A DNA stretch of 64,000 nucleotides from Folioceros fuciformis (GCA_049999805.1 JBNGIO010006337.1:117457-181456), one strand, 5' to 3'; positions 45,797 to 59,125 are shown, numbered from the stretch's first letter. A program made the numbers and translations. Notes: generated from the sequence alone by a model not told the origin.

Positions 45797-48700
45797 CTAC
45801 GCTGATCCTTCGCCTCCGCTCCCGTGAGGGTTATCACTCTCCGGCACAGCTTCCGCTTGTCCTGCGCTCTCTCCAGCTGCTTCAATCCTCACTGCTGCCT
45901 CGAACTTATCGATCGGATCCTGCTTCACTGGCGTTGGAACTTCAGACGAACCAACGCCAGGCTCCGCTCGCTCTCCATCCAGCTGAGTCGAGGAAATGAG
46001 CGCCGGAAGGGCACTTGGTGGCATGGGTGGGGGAACCCACCTTTTGCCTACTGGCCCTGTACCGTTGGTTCGGACTCCAACTTCCGTGATATGCTTCCCA
46101 CGCCCAGCAGAATCCTGTTCAGTTATGCTACCAGCTGTACCAGCTGGTCCAGCTGCCCACGACGAAGAAGGCCATTCAGCCGAAGGGTAGACGGATCCAG
46201 CGGCCCGCGAAGAGGAAGGCCATTCGACGGCATCAAGTCTCTCGCTAACCATAGCAGACTGCCCAGTCGAAAACGTGTCAGGTTCACGAGGTCTCAGGGC
46301 TGCTGATGCAGTTACTTCCCAAGGCTGCCAAAAGAAAGAGGGAAACGATCAGTAAAGAAAATGTAAACCGTGTCAGAACATGCCTAACAGGTGCAGCGAT
46401 TGAAATCACTAGAAACCAGTGAACGAGACCAGAGATCTCACAGGCGAAATTGCATATAAGCACGACCACTAATCAGGTGCCCATCCAGTCAACGGTTTTA
46501 TCTTTGTAAGGAGTGCACACAGTACAGACCTTCTGCCTGGGTTGCAACTTAGGGGATGATGGCTCTTGCATGGGATTGGGAGGTTTGTCATCAACAGCCT
46601 GCACTATATCCAATAATCTCAGCTGTTTGGCAGTGAGATGCAAACATACTAGAACTTGTAGCTGCACCTCAGCTGCAGCTCAAATTTCAGAAATCATACC
46701 CGTATATCAGGGAAGGGTTCACCTCGCTCCAGCTTTGCCACAACCTGGACTCAGATCACACAGAAAGGCGTTCTTACTACATGCTGCCTAACATGGTGGC
46801 CATTACTTACTCGGTTAACTTGGCTCTCTCATTCAGGTGATAAACACTAGACGAATAATACTACAAAAAGCAGGCTGGGTGCTAGGATATACTTCCAAGG
46901 ACAAAAGAAGCACCACTGCGCGGGAGCTTGTGAGGCTAGAGAGAAACCTAAATGGGCACGAAAATCTAAAGTGAAGTCTTACATATAAGAGGTGGCAGTC
47001 AAGCACAAACAGTAGCCCACGCTCACATCATTCAAAACACTTCAAAGGCAGCATGACTGGGACAAACCTCATCCATTCTTGAGGGGCCGTGCATCCCAGC
47101 GCCACGCAATAGGTTGGCTGCACAGGCAGACGCACAAAGAGTTGAAATAAGCTGTCCCAGCAGCTGTACCTCGCATGCATTGATCTCCGGTCAGAACATG
47201 AACCCAGTGAAAGACTCTTCACCCATTGAACCTGTCTGCACATGATGGCCAGATGAAGGCCTGTGTAGCTCTGTTGTAATGCCACCCTTGGCAGACTAAG
47301 CACATACAAACACACACACAAGTACACGAACAGCTTAGTATCGATAAACAGTGAATGAGATATGGGTGATGAATCGGTCATTCCACGATGGGCACCACAC
47401 CTTTACGATGGAATTCCTGGCTGCATATTGAGCTTCAAAGTTGGTTGCCGCAGCTGCGCATGAACAGACGTGAGCTACAAATGCCTCAGGCAACCATTTG
47501 AATGACAATCACAACCCAGTGAACCAACCTGGCCGAGCCGCCCAGTTGAAACTCTCGGAACCTCCGTTTACCCGATCTCTATGAAGGTCGCGGGAATCTG
47601 GCGAAACTTGTCGTGATGCCTCGATAGTTTGCATTGCCTCTTGCAACACAGTCAGGGTTGTCTTTAGGGTGGTTGTCCGAGCGTCCAGAGCATTAATAAA
47701 CTGATTCCGATGCTCCCGCTCTGAGGCATGCAGCAAAGGCATGGGCATTGCGAGGGTAAGTACCTAGTATCACTTGGAAGAGGCAACGATGGCTTAAAAG
47801 CAACAACCTTCAAGCCGGGAGCGAACAATCTCTTGTGTTGCTGCTGCCACCTCAGAGGCAGCCGCTGCCACAGCAGCAGCAGTTGCTGTCACCGCTGACA
47901 CATTTGCAGCATCATCTTCCTGGGCCGTTGCCTTTTCCTCCGGTGTTCCATCAAGTGCGACGCGTCGAACCCAGTTCTTGAACTTCGGAATCAGCCACCT
48001 CTGCGAACAATGACCGCACCATGAACAAAAACACAGACACCTTACAGTAAAACCACTCTAATGCTCAAACTCAGTAACCTGCAAAGAGCACCCGCGGAAG
48101 TTCATAAGCCTCTACCTTGACCAACACACCGGTGCCAGCACCAGCACAAGCAAGCACGCCAACCGCCAGAACCATTTGCGTCCATCTCGTCCGCTTCGGC
48201 ACTAACGCTAGCTGCTGCTGCTGAGTGGGGCGCGCTTGCGCTAAAGGTCCAGCTTGGGAAACAGGCGCAACCTGGTAACCAGGTGCAACTCCGGAGACAG
48301 CTGATTCTGCTCATACACGGCTGCCTAGCTCAGCCACCTTCTCACAGTCATCAAAGGTAGAGGTGAAAACCAAATTCGATTTTCTAAGTACCTCGAGCTG
48401 GAAGTGGGATGCCCGTGGTAGCTGACGGTGGATCCTTCAACACAAAGGAGAGCTGTCAGTGCGCCTACATTGCTTCTCGATCACGACATCGAAGTAAACA
48501 CTCCAAATTCACCCGGGACTTGCGTTGCGGGCACCGATCATCCTCTTCCTGTCAACAGGCAAGCTCATTCCATGATCAGACAAGGGTGTGCCGATTTACA
48601 CACCGGAACTCGCCTAAAGGCTTCATCAATCTCCTCCTTGGTGAGGCCCTTGCTCACTAAGAATTTGAGGCGATGCTGTACGCTGGAGCCCTTCACTTTC

Positions 48701-48867
48701 GGGTGCGAGAGAAAATTCACTGCGTTCTGGACGAAAGCCTCCCTCAGAGGCTGGGGCTGCTCTGGCGAGGGCCGCCAATTGTCATCCGGTGAAGGACTGG
48801 CTTGAGGCTCCAGTTCCACCGCCACTGGAGCGCCTACCGGCGGTGCAGCCACTTCCGCCGCAGCCAT
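45797..48867 (-). CDS. PEX14: Peroxin 14 (PEX14), peroxisomal import docking protein
   Basis: Exons I can phase: 48867-48604, 48548-48513, 48434-48392, 48300-48116, 48000-47808, 47720-47529, 47453-47401, then an unresolved junction, 47117-47068, 46744-46700, 46598-46530 and 46324-45797 (stop). The N-terminal domain (REAFVQNAVNFLSHPKVKGS, then FLVSKGLTKEEIDEAFRR) is the PEX5/PEX19-binding module. A Pro/Gln-rich linker leads to a membrane segment (MVLAVGVLACAGAGTGVLVK), an Ala-rich coiled coil, and the plant C-terminal blocks LERGEPFPDIR, KPPNPMQEP and RWVPPPMPP. PEX14 docks cargo-loaded PEX5 at the peroxisome membrane. Between 47401 and 47117 either a small exon or an alternative acceptor is needed: the exon VQWVKSLSLG ends in a phase that does not fit. 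The stop of SAE1, also on the minus strand, is 345 bp upstream. Confidence 0.92.
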
Positions 48868-49212
48868 CGTTGATGCACCACTACAACGCTACCGAGTTTG
48901 CATGCTGGCGGTCTTTCACACTCCAGACCTCGACAGCGATCGACGTAAGCGGCGAGCATAACACATATAAACTGTGCATAGAAAGAAGCCATATTTGTTC
49001 GCTTGCCTACTCTGTTAATTTAATACAGCGGGATTGAACTCCACCGCATGTTTGTGAAAAATTGTAGGTGTTCCGTTGTTGGCAGTATTCCCAACATGAA
49101 AATCAAGAAAATAAAACGCAAGGAGATTTTCCACCGCCTCACTGCCCTCTCCAGATCTCACTTTTTGTCCCCCTAAGGAAACAAGGAACCTATGAAAGGA
49201 ATCCGATCCACA
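48868..49212. promoter_or_regulatory. PEX14 upstream region / SAE1 3' UTR
   Basis: Only 345 bp separate the SAE1 stop codon from the PEX14 start codon, both on the minus strand. The PEX14 promoter must lie here or extend into SAE1. I cannot identify specific elements. Confidence 0.4.
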
Positions 49213-51098
49213 TCATACGGCTGGTAGGATGCCTTCGATCACACCCTTCCCGTCGTGAGCATCAAAGAAGAAAAAGTTTCTAAGAGGTTCTCCTTTACCC
49301 GACATAGCCCTCAAAATTTCCTGTTGAGGCAAAAGCACCAACGTTTGGCAAGTCCACACATCGCGTAACGCACCAAAAGAATTCCAGGGACGTACTGACC
49401 TGTCCTAAAATACCACCCAGGATGGCACAAACCGGGGGTAGCTCTCTGGTCCCTGCATTGAGTATTCTTCGCAGAAGAGCTTCAGGAACTAGGGACTCCG
49501 AAACTCCCTGCATCATAGTAGTGTGAACACACTTTTCAAGCTTTCTGAACGGCAAAACCTTGCTGACAGCTGTCAGAGTGCTGGTGGAACCTGCCAGAAG
49601 ACTTGCCTGGGCCTTGCACAGCATCTTGCTGAGAGTTTGTATGTCAGCAACTTCATTGTGGCTGGGTTCATTTGCCCTACCCTGCTCAAATTCTTCGATG
49701 ACTGAAGACAATCAAATAAGAAGCCAGTTGTAAGATTCGATGAGAATGAGTTATCGCAGTTCGCGGTGCATGATAGCAGCATGTAAAGTTGTAAAACACG
49801 AAGGTTGCACGTCTCAAACTCAGTTCGACGCATATCAGGAGTACCCCTCATGGCAAAGAACAGTTTGCTAGTTCGCTTCGGTAAGCTTTTCCATTGCACG
49901 CTCAAAGAGTCCTGTCCAAGCATTTAACCCTCAAATCAGTGATGCCACTCAGGAGGAATAATTAAGCAAAGCAACTGAAAAGGGAGAAGAAGCAGTAAAC
50001 CAAGAGGCTTGGAAACACGATCTCCGAAATAGCATCCACTGAATCGCCTTCCTTCTGCGTGATGACGGAGCAATCAGGCATGAACCAGGTGGAATGGAAG
50101 TGGAGCTAGAAGCAGCAAACGGGAAAAGTGGATGGGAAGCATGCACCCAGCACCTTAGGAACATATGAATGCCTAAGGAGATCTACGAAGATGGTTCCAC
50201 ATGAACCTCGACACTCAACCCAATAAAAAGCCACTTTATTTGGCCGCTGCCGGCATACAGAGTTGACGCGAATCTGCCACACACGTTACACATCAGGGGT
50301 TCAGAAACCCTGAAACAGACGGGGCACAAGAACAACAGCCAAGCTGAAAAGAAAAAGAGACTAAGCTAGCACCAAACCCTGAGATCCAGAGTCCCACGCC
50401 CAAGAACTACTGCATCGTAGCTATCCCAGAACTCATCAGGCTTCTCGGCAATGTCACCTGCATCCCTACTTGACATCATCATCGCTGGCATCGTTCCTTA
50501 GTTGACAGAAGAAGAATCTGTAACAACGTGGAAGGACAGCACTCACCTGTCACCACTGACACCTTCACCATGGGGTTGAAATCCTTCAAAGAATCGGCAC
50601 ATACGGCACCAATAGTCTGCCCAGAGCGCTCAAGCTCTTCCCACGGAATGAGGAAGTTGGACTGCGCCGCCGCCAGAGTGACTGGGGCTTCATCCAGCAA
50701 CGTCAAAGCCCCGACTCCTGCTAGCACAATGTTCTTGCACGTCTGCAGCATTTCGCAGCATCACCGAGCAATCCACACAACACCAAAAACGCACTAGAAG
50801 CAGAAGCCAACCAAAGCAATGCAACAATTGCCTCGTCGGACAACCGTGAAGTCGCAACAGCTACCAAGAAATCTCACCTCCGCAACAACCCCTGTAATTC
50901 CCACTGCCAGCACTCGAGCCTTGCCTAGCCTGCAGCATCGGAGCACAATTTAAAACCCGCCAACCATCCGCATCCCGGCTTGGCACGGCAATTCCCCTCA
51001 GACACGCACCGTCTCTGAGCATCAACTCCCCACACCCGAATTTGTCGATCGTACACTGCGGATTCCTGCTCTGTCAGGAGCTCGACGGTAGTGCCCAT
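49213..51098 (-). CDS. SAE1: SUMO-activating enzyme subunit 1 (SAE1/AOS1)
   Basis: Ten exons join in phase to 322 aa, the length of Arabidopsis SAE1: 51098-51010, 50929-50878, 50742-50547, 50457-50378, 50273-50154, 50054-50001, 49911-49845, 49701-49607, 49507-49400 and 49320-49213. Signatures in order: LLTEQESAVYDRQIRVWG, TCKNIVLAGVGALTLLD, ADSLKDFNPMVKVSV, KVAFYWVECRGSCGTIFVDL, KRTSKLFFAMR and ELPPVCAILGGILGQEILRA. SAE1 pairs with SAE2 to form the SUMO E1, which adenylates SUMO and passes it to SCE1 in nucleus and cytosol; SAE1 carries the inactive half of the adenylation fold but supplies an essential Arg. Intron 8 uses a GC donor (CCAG|GCAAGT), the classical GC-AG consensus. The start ATG lies in MGTTVELLTEQE, aligned with the family N-terminus. 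Confidence 0.95.
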
Positions 51099-51354
51099 CT
51101 TCAAAACCCGCTCCCGCGGTCGGGAAGCCGTTCCCTTCGGTGGATCACTGGATTACACAGCGCTTGTAAAGTAGATACCTTTCGAACACACAACACGACC
51201 AATAATAAAACGACGACAATTCCTCAGGGCAGAAGAGGAATTCTATTTACTTGGCTGTGCGGACGTTTTACATAGGGTAGATGGTAGCCAGACCATACTT
51301 ATCACTAACTGGCTCTGCCCTACGCCGCTACGCGGTTTGGATGATCCCCGTCTG

Positions 51355-52152
51355 TCACATGTTGGCCTTGCGTCTACTCCAAAACGTCAGGATTTCACGA
51401 CCCATGCGATACTCAACGCTGAGGTGATTTTCCTCGCTGAACACTGGCCTGAACCCCAGAGGAAGCAGAACCTGCTCGTAGGCTTCCACGGACACCGCGA
51501 ACGGAGGGCCACCAGCGTACTTCGCTATAGGGTACATGAGAGTGACCAGGAGGCCGTCCGGCGCAAGCAGCTCAAAAAAAAAAAAAAAAAAAAAAAAAAA
51601 CTTCGAAGGCTCCATGGCACAGAAGAAGGTGTAGTCAAATATGAGATCAAAGGGAGCTGCGGGAGCATATGTGAAGAAGTCGTGCACAATAAACTCCGCA
51701 AACTCAGAGTTGTCGACACCGGCAGAAAGGGCTTTGGCAATGCCTACAGCCTTGTCTGAAATATCCAGGCCGACGACGTGCCTTGCCGGCCCGGCCAGGG
51801 CAATGACATCGTGCCCGGCTCCGCACCCGGGGACCAGGGCTCGGCCTTCCGGCAGCTTCCCGTCCCGCACCAGGCTTGCCAACACCGGAGTCACCTTTCC
51901 CAGATCCCACGGCACCACCTTCTCCTCCCACAGCTTATCCCACGCTTGCATAGGCTGTCCGTCCAGCATTGTTCGCACCCGTTCTACGAGCTTCTTGGTC
52001 TCTGACGGGCTCCTGCTGCTCCCACCGGCCGCAGTCGTCATCGTGTACGTCCATAGCTTGCTGCCGCCGGGAATCACCTTCCTCCGACCGAGCTGGCCAC
52101 CGGACAGCGTGCACGTCCGGAACGTCCTGCACAGGCAGGTGGCCTTCAGCAT
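51355..52152 (-). CDS. HOL-type thiol/halide methyltransferase (SAM-dependent, TPMT fold), with a poly-Phe block
   Basis: A single-exon frame of 265 aa runs from ATG 52152; in-frame ATGs at 52350 and 52041 are alternatives. The core is typical of plant HOL/HTMT proteins: WDKLWEEKVVPWDLG, SAM motif I ALVPGCGAGHDVIALA, VVGLDIS, FDLIFDYTFFCAMEPS, LLAPDGLLVTLMYPI and GGPPFAVSVEAYEQVLLPLGF. These enzymes methylate halides, thiocyanate or thiols using SAM. The first ~40 residues could be an organelle-targeting extension. Between AMEPSK and ELLAPDG lie nine consecutive Phe codons, written as 27 T in a row (A on the + strand, 51574-51600). By recall, homologues carry an ordinary helix of about the same length there (Trp, Ala, Lys-rich). 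If real, the enzyme would be badly damaged; a sequence error is likelier. The start of SAE1 is 257 bp away. Confidence 0.85.
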   Translation of the reverse strand: MLKATCLCRTFRTCTLSGGQLGRRKVIPGGSKLWTYTMTTAAGGSSRSPSETKKLVERVRTMLDGQPMQAWDKLWEEKVVPWDLGKVTPVLASLVRDGKLPEGRALVPGCGAGHDVIALAGPARHVVGLDISDKAVGIAKALSAGVDNSEFAEFIVHDFFTYAPAAPFDLIFDYTFFCAMEPSKFFFFFFFFFELLAPDGLLVTLMYPIAKYAGGPPFAVSVEAYEQVLLPLGFRPVFSEENHLSVEYRMGREILTFWSRRKANM

Positions 52153-52830
52153 GGCTAGGGTTTGAATCAGGTGTGAGGTCCAGCTTGCGTCCAACGTTTC
52201 GAGCACGAATCGGGATAATTTTTGGTGGACCAGTTTCTGCGGGGGTGGGAGTAAAAGTTTGTTGAGGCGTTTCGATGAGTGGAGTTTAGAGGGGGATGTA
52301 GCAAAGCAGCGAAGGACGGAACCTTGAATGCGGTGTAGTGCGTACTGCATTCACAACGTTCTTGCTGTGGAGAATTCATCCCGACGAGGCAGGACTATTG
52401 CAGGGGAGTTGGTGGATGTGTCACATGTTCACTAAACAGCCTGGCTGACATCAAAGCGAGTGCGAACACGAAGCGAATGAGTCCCAATAGCAGCACGGCA
52501 AGCGCATTCAATGCAGTTGTTGCTTCCTTGAATCATCGTACGTACGTCCCGCCCCGGCGTCCAGTCTGGCCGCCTCTGATGCAGGCTGTAGCATTGAATG
52601 ATGCGGCCGGGAGTGGCTGATTCTTTCAGTTCGAGGCAGGTGCAACAAAAACAGTCTCAGGAGTCCGACTACCGCTACAGCTGTATGAGTGCAGGTCGTT
52701 GCAGAGAGCCATCTGCCTCTGCGATGCCGGAAACTTCTGGCACCCCGCTGGTGTTAGGATCCGCTCCGCATCACACTGCCGGCGTCTCGGTCTACTCCCG
52801 AGTGAAGAAGTTGCTGAGGTCGAGGAAGGA
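52153..52830. promoter_or_regulatory. Divergent promoter region between methyltransferase (-) and peroxidase (+)
   Basis: 678 bp separate two start codons pointing away from each other, so both promoters must share this stretch. It is GC-rich near both ends. I see no clear TATA box or named element; the call rests on gene orientation. Confidence 0.4.
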
Positions 52831-54122
<1,292 letters not shown>

Positions 54123-55258
54123 TTTATGTGACTCCAACATTGCCAATAGTTTGCCACCACCTGGTTTGCTTCTGGTAATACCAAAGCCATCAATTCACGA
54201 CTCTAGAGCACGGAGTCTTCTCGCGCGTTTGGTGTCCCTGCAGTTTATAGGTCCTTCCATGCAAAAAATGTTTCTTCGTCGGCCAGACAGACCTGCCGTG
54301 TATTCCACGCTTCCAAGAAAGATTCACAGTTTCTTCGTCGAGATCCACATTTTGTTAACCCCGTGCCCATTCAATCTGCCCATGGCCAGGTAAGAGTTGG
54401 AATTGCTTGGTGCAGATGGATGAAGCATACGCAAACAGTAACATTAGATGTTCGACCAAGTAGGTAGTCCAGCCTGCAGTGACTGGAGGAGGGCCGGCTA
54501 ACCTGTGCTTGGATATGGGTGATGGCCTCAGTGCAGATGTGGAGTGCACATGTACACCGGGCACCAACTGTCCGCCAATGTTCCTCTTGCTAGCTGCCTC
54601 TCAAAGGCCCGTGCATTTCCTGGTACCTTACCAAAACTCGTAGGATGTAGCGAGGTTAACACGGTGATATGACAGTCTCGTTTTCGTCCCTGCGGCATCA
54701 TTTGACAGTCTTGCCAGCCAGGTCCAACATCTGGCGTCTCCATGCCTCCTCGTGGGCAAATGTGGTTGCAGATGTAGGCAGGGTGGACAGCAGTAGAGAG
54801 GATTGCAAGGCTCAGGAGGTTAACGAATCGACTTTGCTCGAAAGCCCGGGTCAGTATCAAGATTAGGAGGAAAATGAAGATGAACATCGCTTCTCTAAAA
54901 CGATGAAAGAAAATGAGGGTTAAGCACGATTGCTACGATTCTGGAGACACCATGACACGTACTCGGACTCCGAGCGCGCGGCTTCATGATCTTGCGTCAT
55001 CTCTTGGGGCGCGTCATCATAGCCACGCAAGATCATGATGCAGACCATGGCACTCCATACAGGTTGTGCGCAGAACAAGTTGAACTGATTTTGATGATCA
55101 TGGTCACATACATCAGCTGGGAGCGTTCTTCTCACGAAACCTCCTGACTTCAAAACCACGATGGAGAGGAGTGTCCGGCTGATCATTTTGCGGCACCGGT
55201 GTTCATATCCTCATCTCAATGAGCTCTTTGTGGAGGGTCGGGCAAGAAAAATGTTAAA
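54123..55258. other. Intergenic: peroxidase and SNAPC3 3' flanks
   Basis: About 1.1 kb between convergent genes. GCAGATGTGGAGTGCACATG-type sequence near 54530 weakly resembles part of the EPSPS exon around 34300 (GATGTGGAGTGTACTCTGGG); the following GGGCACCAACTGTCC also resembles the EPSPS exon. See findings. No open frame is supported. Confidence 0.4.
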
Positions 55259-58009
55259 TCACTCATGGTAGTATTCATAAACTTTGAAGTCACTGTACAG
55301 CAACACTCCTCCTTCGGAATAGTGCAGAACGTAGTAACAATTATCACAGAAGAAGCACGGACTTGATGGCGCGCGCATATCCTCATAGGTGACTTTCTTG
55401 GCGCGATAGATGCTGCAGATAGAACACTTCCTGTACCTTAGCTTCGGTATAAATTTTAGGACTGGATACGACAAGGCGTTCTGCACGTCGTCTTGATGGA
55501 TTAACCGCAAATCTCGAAATATGACTGTGTGCTTGCAATCTCCCTGTGGAATCACAGTCAAGATGATACATACTTGCACCATGACAAGATGAGCATTGCT
55601 TTGGCTCTACACAGCGTGACACCAACTTTTCACTGGTCCAAGTAAGGAAGGAGGGGAGGAAACCAACCTGATGACAGAACAAATAAGGTGCTCCTATTCT
55701 GATTTTTAGGTCCAGGAAGACTGTCTCCGCCATCATTGCGGTGCTCAAGGTCGGAAGCTTGGGAAGGCGTCGTCGTCGACAGCGGACGGCAAATCCATGC
55801 TCATCGAAAGTCTTGTCAGGACGTCTCTTACATGGATTCGCAAGGGCTTCTTTTTGTCCGTCAATCCATCGTAGGTACGGCACACTGTAGTCAATGGCAT
55901 TGGGGTCGCGCATGTCATTGTAGAACACGTCCTGTTTGAAGAATGCTGTGAGACTGACCATCATGCAAGGAGATCGCTTCTAAGGTACAGCTAGTTTGCA
56001 GCAAACAGATTGACGTTACCTCAATGAGAAAATACCCAGAGGGCATGTACATCCCTGCCTTCTTTGCCACGTCGTTGGTTAGACAGTAGATCTTGTCGCG
56101 GAGTGCAGTGAGGGTTTGACTGCCAAGCACCAGAAATTCTTGAGTCTGCAAACAGTGGGTCACATAACCAAATGAGCACCAGCTCCGGGAAAGCCATGGC
56201 TGATGCCAAACACTTCACTGTTAAGAGGCAGGAGCAACCACTGCTGATTTTCATACTTTTATGTGCCGCTTCAACCCATGATAGATCTCCAGATGTAGGA
56301 CAACCTCTGATGGTCCAACTTGAAGAAACTGGTCCCAAGTATCCTCATTTTCCATCTGCACCACACAGAAAGACAAATGGTCAACGAGATTACATAATCA
56401 CAGTTACGCATGGGAAAATACCAAGCTTAGTACAGACGAATCGTAGTATCTGCATGTGTAGAGATGTTTAAAGTGAGTCACACTTGTTATAAATGCCAGC
56501 CAACCTGCAGAGAAGACGTAAAAAACCCCGTCAGAAGCTTAGTTGTAACATTCTCCCTGGAATCACGCTCATTCTTGACCCTGTCCAACCCACCACGCAT
56601 TTATTTATCAACAACAGTTAACTGGCCAGCACCTCACGACCGCGGATATCAAAACTTCAAATGCAGCTCAGCTTCTCAGGCTCAGCATGTGCAGCAGCCA
56701 CATCCTCGGAGCTGACATAACGTTGCAGAACTAGATTTGACAAGCCGAAGTACGCCTTACAGCAGCATATTCAGGCTGCAGCTGTCTCGGGCACTCTCCC
56801 TCTCCTGCTTCAGTCTTGCTAGTGCTTCTGTTCTCCTGTCATCACCATTCTGCCCATACACAGCAAATTCGGTCCAAAACATCAGGCAATCACCCGATCC
56901 AACCCAGCCATCTGATCCATCAATTTACGCATAGTTTAGTCATATAACTGTAGTTATGCTTCGGATAGATCTATCATAAGGTCTCCCACGTTTCTTGCCT
57001 CCTTGTTTTTCTTTCCTTTTCTGGCGTTCACTTTCACCTCCAGTTCCCTCACTTGAGCCAGCACCTCCGGTCCCTTCAACCTCTGGGACCATGGACGATG
57101 GTGGACCAGGAATATCAAGTCCTTCTGTAATGTACTCGCTCTTCCTAGGTCCTGTACCCGTACTTCCAACATCTGGACCAGCTTCAACAAAACTGTATCA
57201 ACAGCATTAGGACACAACGTGCACATCACGTCAAAAAGCATCACAAGACCATGGAGAGATGTTCTGTTAAACAACAGCATACGATCCCGCACAACAAGTA
57301 CCTCTGCGGTGCTTTTCCTTCCAGACTCTGATCAAACAATTCTGCATCTGCGTCGTCCAGCTGAGGAGACTCCACCAGAGCAACTCTCCCCTGCAGAGCT
57401 AATGAGATCGTTTGCAAGATATCTCGTGTCCACCCTACCAACAACTAACCTCCTCAAGATCACCGGATTTTAAAAGCCATCTTACCTCAAGTACCTCGGC
57501 AAGAGCCTTGTCAACCAATTCAGCATCAGTCACGATCTTAAGGTCGTCAACTCTGAGCATTAGAAACCATCTTTATCAAATGCTCCAATTCTGACAACCC
57601 AGAGCTTGATCACAAGGCGCTCATCATGCCAAAATACAGTACAAGCCACAACCCTATTCTACTTCATCAGAAAACAGGTGCGAGCAGACAAGTTTCTGTC
57701 CAAAGCAGTGAACCGGTACCTGGTATCGTCGTCAAGGATAGTTTGTGTCAAGCTATCATCTAACTCTGACTCCAACACCTGTACGTCCCAGATTTCAGTC
57801 ATTCTGGTGTTCCAGAACATGAAGACGGTGCGACAACCTTGTGAGCTCCTCACCGAAAGTAAAGTGATGCACGAGCGCTGAAAGTTTCGTACAGATATCA
57901 CCCCCGTTCCTAATGCCGGCATCAAGAGAGGCCCTCCCCGGGCACCGCATCCAGATTCAAACTCACCAACCGCACCATCTCTGTCCTCCAGAGGCGATGA
58001 CCCTACCAT
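55259..58009 (-). CDS. SRD2: snRNA-activating protein complex subunit 3 (SNAPC3/SNAP50; plant SRD2)
   Basis: Phased exons: 58009-57854, 57778-57720, 57552-57486, 57390-57302, an exon from about 57190 to 56945, one near 56850-56745, an unresolved junction, then 56355-56257, 56145-56020, 55931-55668 and 55543-55259 (stop). The N-terminus has [11 protein letters not shown], the middle a charged Lys/Arg/Glu linker, and the conserved C-terminal half reads [95 protein letters not shown] and YEYYHE. The Cys/His set forms the family's zinc-binding module. SNAPc binds the upstream element of snRNA promoters for Pol II and Pol III; Arabidopsis SRD2 is needed for dedifferentiation. The first Met after an upstream in-frame stop is at 58009, but a leader intron could add residues. 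Two central junctions remain open. Confidence 0.9.
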
Positions 58010-58634
58010 TTTGTCTTGCGGTCCGCCCTCCGAGTCCAACTGTCAAGCATATGCACACCTCATTCCGGAGCTCCCTGGTATCGGTTTGTTTGAATCGTTT
58101 AGCGGCGATTTAACTCTGGAAAGTCCATCCACTGAAGCAAAGGAACAGCTTTCACCACTGGTGGCTAAATTATATCTGTATCTTTCACGATCTCGTGGCT
58201 GTTGCTCGGTAATTGGAGCAACGACACGGGTCGTGTTTATATGCCATTTGAAGGAGACCTGAACTGGATGCAGCCAATTCATCCCTCCATGCTACAATCC
58301 CAACATTTTACAAGGATTTTTTTTCTGGTTTATCAAATTTGGATACAATTTTGTGGTGGAAGGTGTGTACAGGACACCGAAGAAAGCTGTCTTCCTTCTC
58401 ATGTTTAAGTTTGCATGCTATGTTTGTCTTATGTTAAAAGTCGCAAGTACATTCGCTCGCATAGATTCATTTGAGATGCAACTCATAGGGCTAACTATAC
58501 TTTATTGTAGGCCTTGCAGAGAAAATAAGGATTGTTTGCGAGACAAAGGGTGTTGGATTTCTTCTAATTTGTACAGAAATTTATGGTACATTGTCAACCT
58601 ATGAATTCATTGTCTTTATATGTTGGACAAGTTT

Positions 58635-58840
58635 CTCAGTTATAGAAGCAACACTAGGTTTGAAATGATTCATTGAGACTAACATAAGTTTCTAACATGA
58701 AAGTCATAAGGTATGAACTAGACTTGCATGAGAAACCTTAGTTACAAAAGCAATACTAGGTTTGAAATGATTCATGGAGATTGACCAAAGTTTCCAACAT
58801 GAATGTCATAAGGTATGAACTAGATTTGCATAAGAAGCCC
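58635..58840. repeat. Tandem duplication of a ~103-bp unit
   Basis: AGGTTTGAAATGATTCAT, TCATAAGGTATGAACTAGA and TTGCAT(A/G)AGAA occur in the same order at about 58635-58738 and 58739-58840 with roughly ten percent difference. AT-rich and non-coding. Confidence 0.85.
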
Positions 58841-58994
58841 TAGCTCATAGCCTCTAGCAAGCCTCTTAATCCATAGATTGTAAGTAGAGAAGAGTTGTTT
58901 GATGTCTTAATGTCAGCAATAAGAATATCTTATGAGCTTAGGAAGGAGTTTAGTAGGAACAGGCATGCATTTAGTTGACATAAGTCCGGTTTTG

Positions 58995-59125
58995 CAACAG
59001 CCTTGGTGACAATCCATGGTGCTCGACCTTGATGACAAGAACTTGGACAATCAATGGTGCTCAACCTTGATGACAAGATTTGGTGACAATCCATGGTGCT
59101 AGCCTAGGGCTTGATGACAAGAGCT
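58995..59125. repeat. Short tandem repeat with TTGATGACAAGA core
   Basis: Units containing TGACAATCCATGGTGCT and CTTGATGACAAGA repeat about three times with small changes. Non-coding. Confidence 0.75.

Noticed and set aside
47143-47240. PEX14 exon encoding VQWVKSLSLGSCSDRRSMHAR
   Set aside because: Splice signals are present, but its end phase does not fit the next secure exon at 47117, so I left it out of the model.
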